Source of the DNA: Planctomycetaceae bacterium
GTDB lineage: Bacteria > Planctomycetota > Phycisphaerae > Phycisphaerales > SM1A02
Assembly (NCBI GenBank): GCA_021297795.1
Contig: JAJTGL010000001.1
Span: 1 to 64,000 of the forward strand
Direction of reading: 5' to 3'
Length of the DNA stretch: 64,000 bases
The translations under genes and the position numbers were made by a program. The notes below the pieces were generated by a model that had not been told where the DNA came from, did not search any database, and worked only from the letters and a program-made list of their open reading frames with translations. Positions 60,444 through 64,000 of the stretch are shown here, piece after piece. Numbering within the stretch: position 1 is the first letter of the stretch; every line of letters starts with the position of its first letter.

Positions 60444-62576
60444 TCAGTTCGCCGTGGCGATGCCGTTCCTCGGGGCCGAACCCTGCGACGAATTTCCGAC
60501 CGGCTTCTTCTCGCCGTAGGCAAGTTCGCCGTCGTGCGGCACGCCGAGATACTCGAGCGCCTCGTTCATGATCTCCGCGGCGCAAGGGCCCGCGAGCGCG
60601 CCGCCACCCGTCACGCCCTTCGACTTGTCCGGATCCTCGATCGTGACCAGGATCGCGAGCTCGGGGCGATCGAACGGCGCGCCCAGCAGGAAGCTCGACA
60701 TGTAGCGGTCCTGGAAGTAGCCGCCCTTCGGATTGACGAGCTGCGCGGTTCCGGACTTGCCGAACGCGGGGTAGAGCAGGATGTTCTTGAGGCGCTTGCC
60801 GGTGCCTTCGGTGATCACGGCCTCCATCACCTCGCGCGTCTCGAGCGCGACCTTCGACGACAGCACGGGCTGCGTGCCGCTGAGCGAGTCGTCGGCGAGC
60901 GGAGTGAGCGTGAGCGGCACCATCGAGCCGTCGCGACAGAACGCGGTGAACGCGTGCACGAGCTGGAGCGGCGTCACCGCGATGCCCTGTCCGAAGCTCA
61001 CCGAGGTGAGCGCACGCGTCTTGTTGGTCCACTCGTCCTTCTGCGGCAGGATGCCGCGGGTCTCGGCCTTGAAGCCGATGCCCGTCGCCTGGTCGAAGCC
61101 GAACGAGCGGATGCAGTCCATCATCTGGTCGTTCGTCATGCGCATCGCCACGGTCGCCATGCCGGCGTTCACCGACTTGACGAGGCAGTCGCGCCACGAC
61201 TTGGTTCCGTAGCTCGACGAGTGCGCCTCGCGGATCGTGCGGCGCGCCCGGCCGTCGACGACCGTCAGCGGTCCATCGGGGAGATGGATCGTCTCACCCG
61301 CGCGCGCCTTGCCGAGCTCGAGCGACCATGCCCAGACGAACGGCTTGAAGATCGAGCCCGGCTCGAACGGATCGGTCACCCAGCGCAGTCGCGCGAGCCG
61401 CGGATCCTTCGCCGCGAACTTGTCCTCGACCGCATGCGCGTAGGGCGAGCCCGCGCGCAGCGTGTCGTACGCGGCGAGCACTTCGCCGGTCTCGACGTCG
61501 ACCACGATGCAGCGTGCGCCGCCGGCGTTCGACTTGGCGACGGTCTCGCGCAGCCGGCGCTCGACGACTTCCTGGATCACGATGTCGATCGAGAGCCGCA
61601 CGTCCATGCCGGGGTTGCCGGGGAAGTGGCTGCTCGCGGGCACCGCCATCACCGAGCCGGTGCTGTCGACGATCGTCGCGGTGTGGCCCGGCAGCGACGC
61701 GAGACGCGCATCCGCGCTCGACTCGATGCCGCTGAGACCGCGGACGCGCTCGCCGCCGACGGGCTTCTTGGTCACGGGATCGCGGTTCGCGTCGAAGCCC
61801 ACGAAACCGATGAGGGCCGATGCGGTGTCGCCGAACGGCAGCAGACGCTCGGGCCGCGTCTCGACGTGCGCGCCGCGCAGGATGCCCGTCGGTCCACCCG
61901 CCTTGCGCGCGGCCGCGATCGCATCGATCTGCTCGGCGTCGAGATCCTTCGAGATGACGATGTAGCGCTTCAGGCGCTCCCAGTCCGACTCCTGCATGGA
62001 GCGGCGCAGCGTGCGGAGGTCCTCGGGAACCTTGTCGTGGATGAGGCGTGCGATCTCGGCGCGCGGCATGCCGAGCGGGCCCTCGAGCGCGGCAACGAGT
62101 TCACCGATCGGATCGAGATCGTTCGGGAGCGAAGCCAGGGTGATGCGCCCACGCTCCGACTCCTCCTCGCTTTCACGACGTGCCAGACGCTCCGCGGCGA
62201 TCGCGCGGTTGACGGCGTCGCGATAGAGGTCGCGCACGTCGATGAAGAGGGTGCCTCCGAGCGCATCGACCGCGAGCTTGCGGCCGCGCGCATCGACGAT
62301 GGCGCCGCGCGGATGCTGCGCGATCACGGTGCGCTCCTGGATCGGTCGCCCGTTCGGCCGCTCCATCGAGCCCTGCAGCTCGGGCGACGGATGCGCCTTC
62401 AGCTGGTAGACGCGCCCCGTGGTCGCGAGGATCGCGAGCGCGATGCCGCCGACAAGCCAGCGCGAACCGCGCGCGATGCCGCGCGCGCCACGCGTACGCG
62501 TCGTTGAGGTCGGGAGCGTCGCGGCGCCCGAGGGCGTGTTCGGAGTCACGGTGTCGTTCGTACCCGGCTGGTTCAT
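60444..62576 (-). CDS. ftsI: Penicillin-binding protein / division transpeptidase
   Basis: PBP2/FtsI architecture with GSIFKP (SxxK), KSVNAGM (SxN) and KSGTAQ (KTG-like) motifs; N-terminal TM. Confidence 0.9.
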   Translation of the reverse strand: MNQPGTNDTVTPNTPSGAATLPTSTTRTRGARGIARGSRWLVGGIALAILATTGRVYQLKAHPSPELQGSMERPNGRPIQERTVIAQHPRGAIVDARGRKLAVDALGGTLFIDVRDLYRDAVNRAIAAERLARRESEEESERGRITLASLPNDLDPIGELVAALEGPLGMPRAEIARLIHDKVPEDLRTLRRSMQESDWERLKRYIVISKDLDAEQIDAIAAARKAGGPTGILRGAHVETRPERLLPFGDTASALIGFVGFDANRDPVTKKPVGGERVRGLSGIESSADARLASLPGHTATIVDSTGSVMAVPASSHFPGNPGMDVRLSIDIVIQEVVERRLRETVAKSNAGGARCIVVDVETGEVLAAYDTLRAGSPYAHAVEDKFAAKDPRLARLRWVTDPFEPGSIFKPFVWAWSLELGKARAGETIHLPDGPLTVVDGRARRTIREAHSSSYGTKSWRDCLVKSVNAGMATVAMRMTNDQMMDCIRSFGFDQATGIGFKAETRGILPQKDEWTNKTRALTSVSFGQGIAVTPLQLVHAFTAFCRDGSMVPLTLTPLADDSLSGTQPVLSSKVALETREVMEAVITEGTGKRLKNILLYPAFGKSGTAQLVNPKGGYFQDRYMSSFLLGAPFDRPELAILVTIEDPDKSKGVTGGGALAGPCAAEIMNEALEYLGVPHDGELAYGEKKPVGNSSQGSAPRNGIATAN

Positions 62577-62950
62577 CCGCCGAATCCTTCGGCCCCGCGG
62601 GCCGGTTCCTTGACGAGCTTGCGCAGCTCCTCCGGCGTTCCGAGCGCGTCATCGCTCGCGCTCGATGGATCCTCGCGGAACGGAATCGGCTTCAGCACAG
62701 CGGCTTCGCGCGCGGTCGCGTCCTTCTCGATCCGCTCGACCAGCGTGCGGATCTCGGCGGGCGTCAGGAGACCGGCGACATCGGCCTCGCGACGGATGCG
62801 CTCGCGCTCGTTGCGCTCGAGTTCGAAGTGGATGCGACTGATCTCGGCCGCCGTGTCGATGCGCTCCTGTCGGTTGACGAGGAGCGCGCCGAACATGGCG
62901 CCGAGAACGACGATGACCGTGGCGAGCTTCGCGAACATCGGGGCCTCCAT
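62573..62950 (-). CDS. FtsL-like small bitopic division protein
   Basis: MFAKLATVIVVLGAMFGALLVNRQERIDTAAEISRIHFELERNERERIRRE: single TM plus coiled coil directly upstream of ftsI. Confidence 0.55.
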   Translation of the reverse strand: MEAPMFAKLATVIVVLGAMFGALLVNRQERIDTAAEISRIHFELERNERERIRREADVAGLLTPAEIRTLVERIEKDATAREAAVLKPIPFREDPSSASDDALGTPEELRKLVKEPARGAEGFGG

Positions 62951-62992
62951 GCCTCCGCTTGACGCACGCCGGACAAGACCGGCGTCCGCAAC

Positions 62993-63760
62993 TCAGTCTG
63001 CGAGCGCGTACTTGAGCTCCATGCCCGGACGGAGCTTCGGGTTCTTGCCGAGTCCGTTCAGCGAGGCGATCTCGGGCCAGCGGGTGCTGTCGCCGTAGAC
63101 CTCGCGGGCGATGCGGTACAGCGTGTCGCCGTCGCGCACGCGATGCGTGGCGATGCGCGGACCGGTCTCCGCCTGCGGGGCGCCGGGCACGGTGGCCTCC
63201 GGCACGACCGCGATCGTCCCGCCCACCGGCGGCGCGGTCTCCTGCGGCGCCGCCTTCGGATCGAGCACCGAGATGTCGGGGATGCGAAGTTCCTGACCGA
63301 TCTTGAGGTCGGTGGGCTTGATGCCGTTGAACTCGGCGAGCTTCGCGCCGAGCGAGCGCTTGCCGTAGTGCTTCTTCGCGATCGACTCGGGATTGTCGCC
63401 CTTGGCCACCTTGTGGACGCGCTCGCCTGCGGGACGCGAAGGCGCACCAAGTGCGGCCGCGTCGATCACGCCCGGAGCGCCGATCCCCTGCATGCCAGTG
63501 CCCTGCAGACCGTTCTCGAATCCGCCGATCGCGATGCCGATGTCGGACGAGTCGACGGGAGGAAGCGGCTCGCTCTCCGGAAGCGCACGCGTGCCGAAGC
63601 GCTCGGTCTCGCCGGGAAGCGCCTTCGGATCGGGCTTGTAGCTGACGAGTTCCTGCTTGAGCGGCGTGGTGTTCGCCGCGAGGTGATCAGAGACGAGGAT
63701 GCCGAGAAACAGCAGGAAGCCGAATCCGATCACCATCACAAGCTTGTTTTCGCGCGTCAT
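62993..63760 (-). CDS. Membrane-anchored protein with two LysM domains
   Basis: N-terminal TM (VMVIGFGFLLFLGILVSDHLAA); HKVAKGDNPESIAKKHYGKRSLGAKLAEFNGIKPTDLKIGQELRIP and HRVRDGDTLYRIAREVYGDSTRWPEIASLNGL. Confidence 0.9.
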   Translation of the reverse strand: MTRENKLVMVIGFGFLLFLGILVSDHLAANTTPLKQELVSYKPDPKALPGETERFGTRALPESEPLPPVDSSDIGIAIGGFENGLQGTGMQGIGAPGVIDAAALGAPSRPAGERVHKVAKGDNPESIAKKHYGKRSLGAKLAEFNGIKPTDLKIGQELRIPDISVLDPKAAPQETAPPVGGTIAVVPEATVPGAPQAETGPRIATHRVRDGDTLYRIAREVYGDSTRWPEIASLNGLGKNPKLRPGMELKYALAD

Positions 63761-63853
63761 CTGGAGCGTCCTTGCTCTTGATGCCTGATGTATCCGCGGG
63801 AGCGACGGCATGTCGCGCACCCGCGCGACCCTGCGCGCTGCGCGGGGCCGCTC

Positions 63854-64000
63854 TCAACGCGCGCGGCCGACCGTGACCGCGCGCAACTTCGCCGAACGAG
63901 CCCGCGGGTTCGCCGCGGATTCGGACTCGGATGATACCACCGGTCCATCGGTGATCTCGTCGGCGAGTCCGCGCCGGCACATGTCGGCGAAACACTGCTT
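63854..64000 (-). CDS. rsmH: 16S rRNA (cytosine1402-N4) methyltransferase, C-terminal end only
   Basis: Minus-strand KQCFADMCRRGLADEITDGPVVSSESESAANPRARSAKLRAVTVGRAR*, with the RsmH C-terminal ANPRARSAKLRAV signature. Confidence 0.85.
   Translation of the reverse strand, partial: KQCFADMCRRGLADEITDGPVVSSESESAANPRARSAKLRAVTVGRAR

Overview
High-GC window, most likely from a planctomycete close to Phycisphaerae. This is inferred from the DUF1549/DUF1553 plus DUF1501 gene pair, dockerin-like C-termini ending in LLxxWGS, and gene content; I ran no searches. Left arm (1-13 kb): a surface-polysaccharide/glycosylation locus with six glycosyltransferases, a FkbM methyltransferase, asparagine synthase, a frameshifted DegT-type aminotransferase, an SDR epimerase and a GH57 amylase-like protein. 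Middle (17-31 kb): a dipeptide ABC transporter pair, a 2014-aa mosaic extracellular di-heme protein (di-heme oxidoreductase, P-domain-like, TSP3, beta-helix, RCC1, dockerin-like), a lipoprotein, and a pentaheme protein with a dockerin-like tail. At 32.2-35.1 kb a two-gene unit pairs a bacterial nitric-oxide-synthase oxygenase with a B12-type radical SAM protein whose cluster motif is CX4CX2C; this is my leading candidate for an undescribed system. Right arm: DUF4139 protein, ABC-2 permease, ribonuclease Y, an anti-sigma kinase/STAS pair, a secretin-like protein, CarA, the DUF1553/DUF1501 pair, PriA, SucA, a SucB that is frameshifted and apparently lacks the peripheral-subunit-binding domain, and a division cluster (rsmH, LysM protein, FtsL-like, FtsI). 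Non-coding structure: two ~110-bp REPIN-like imperfect palindromes near 18.6 kb, two long palindromes near 53.7 kb with compensatory differences, and a 6 x 11-bp array upstream of rny. I recognised no tRNA, rRNA, CRISPR array or complete IS. Many very long ORFs in the track are antisense shadows of real genes.
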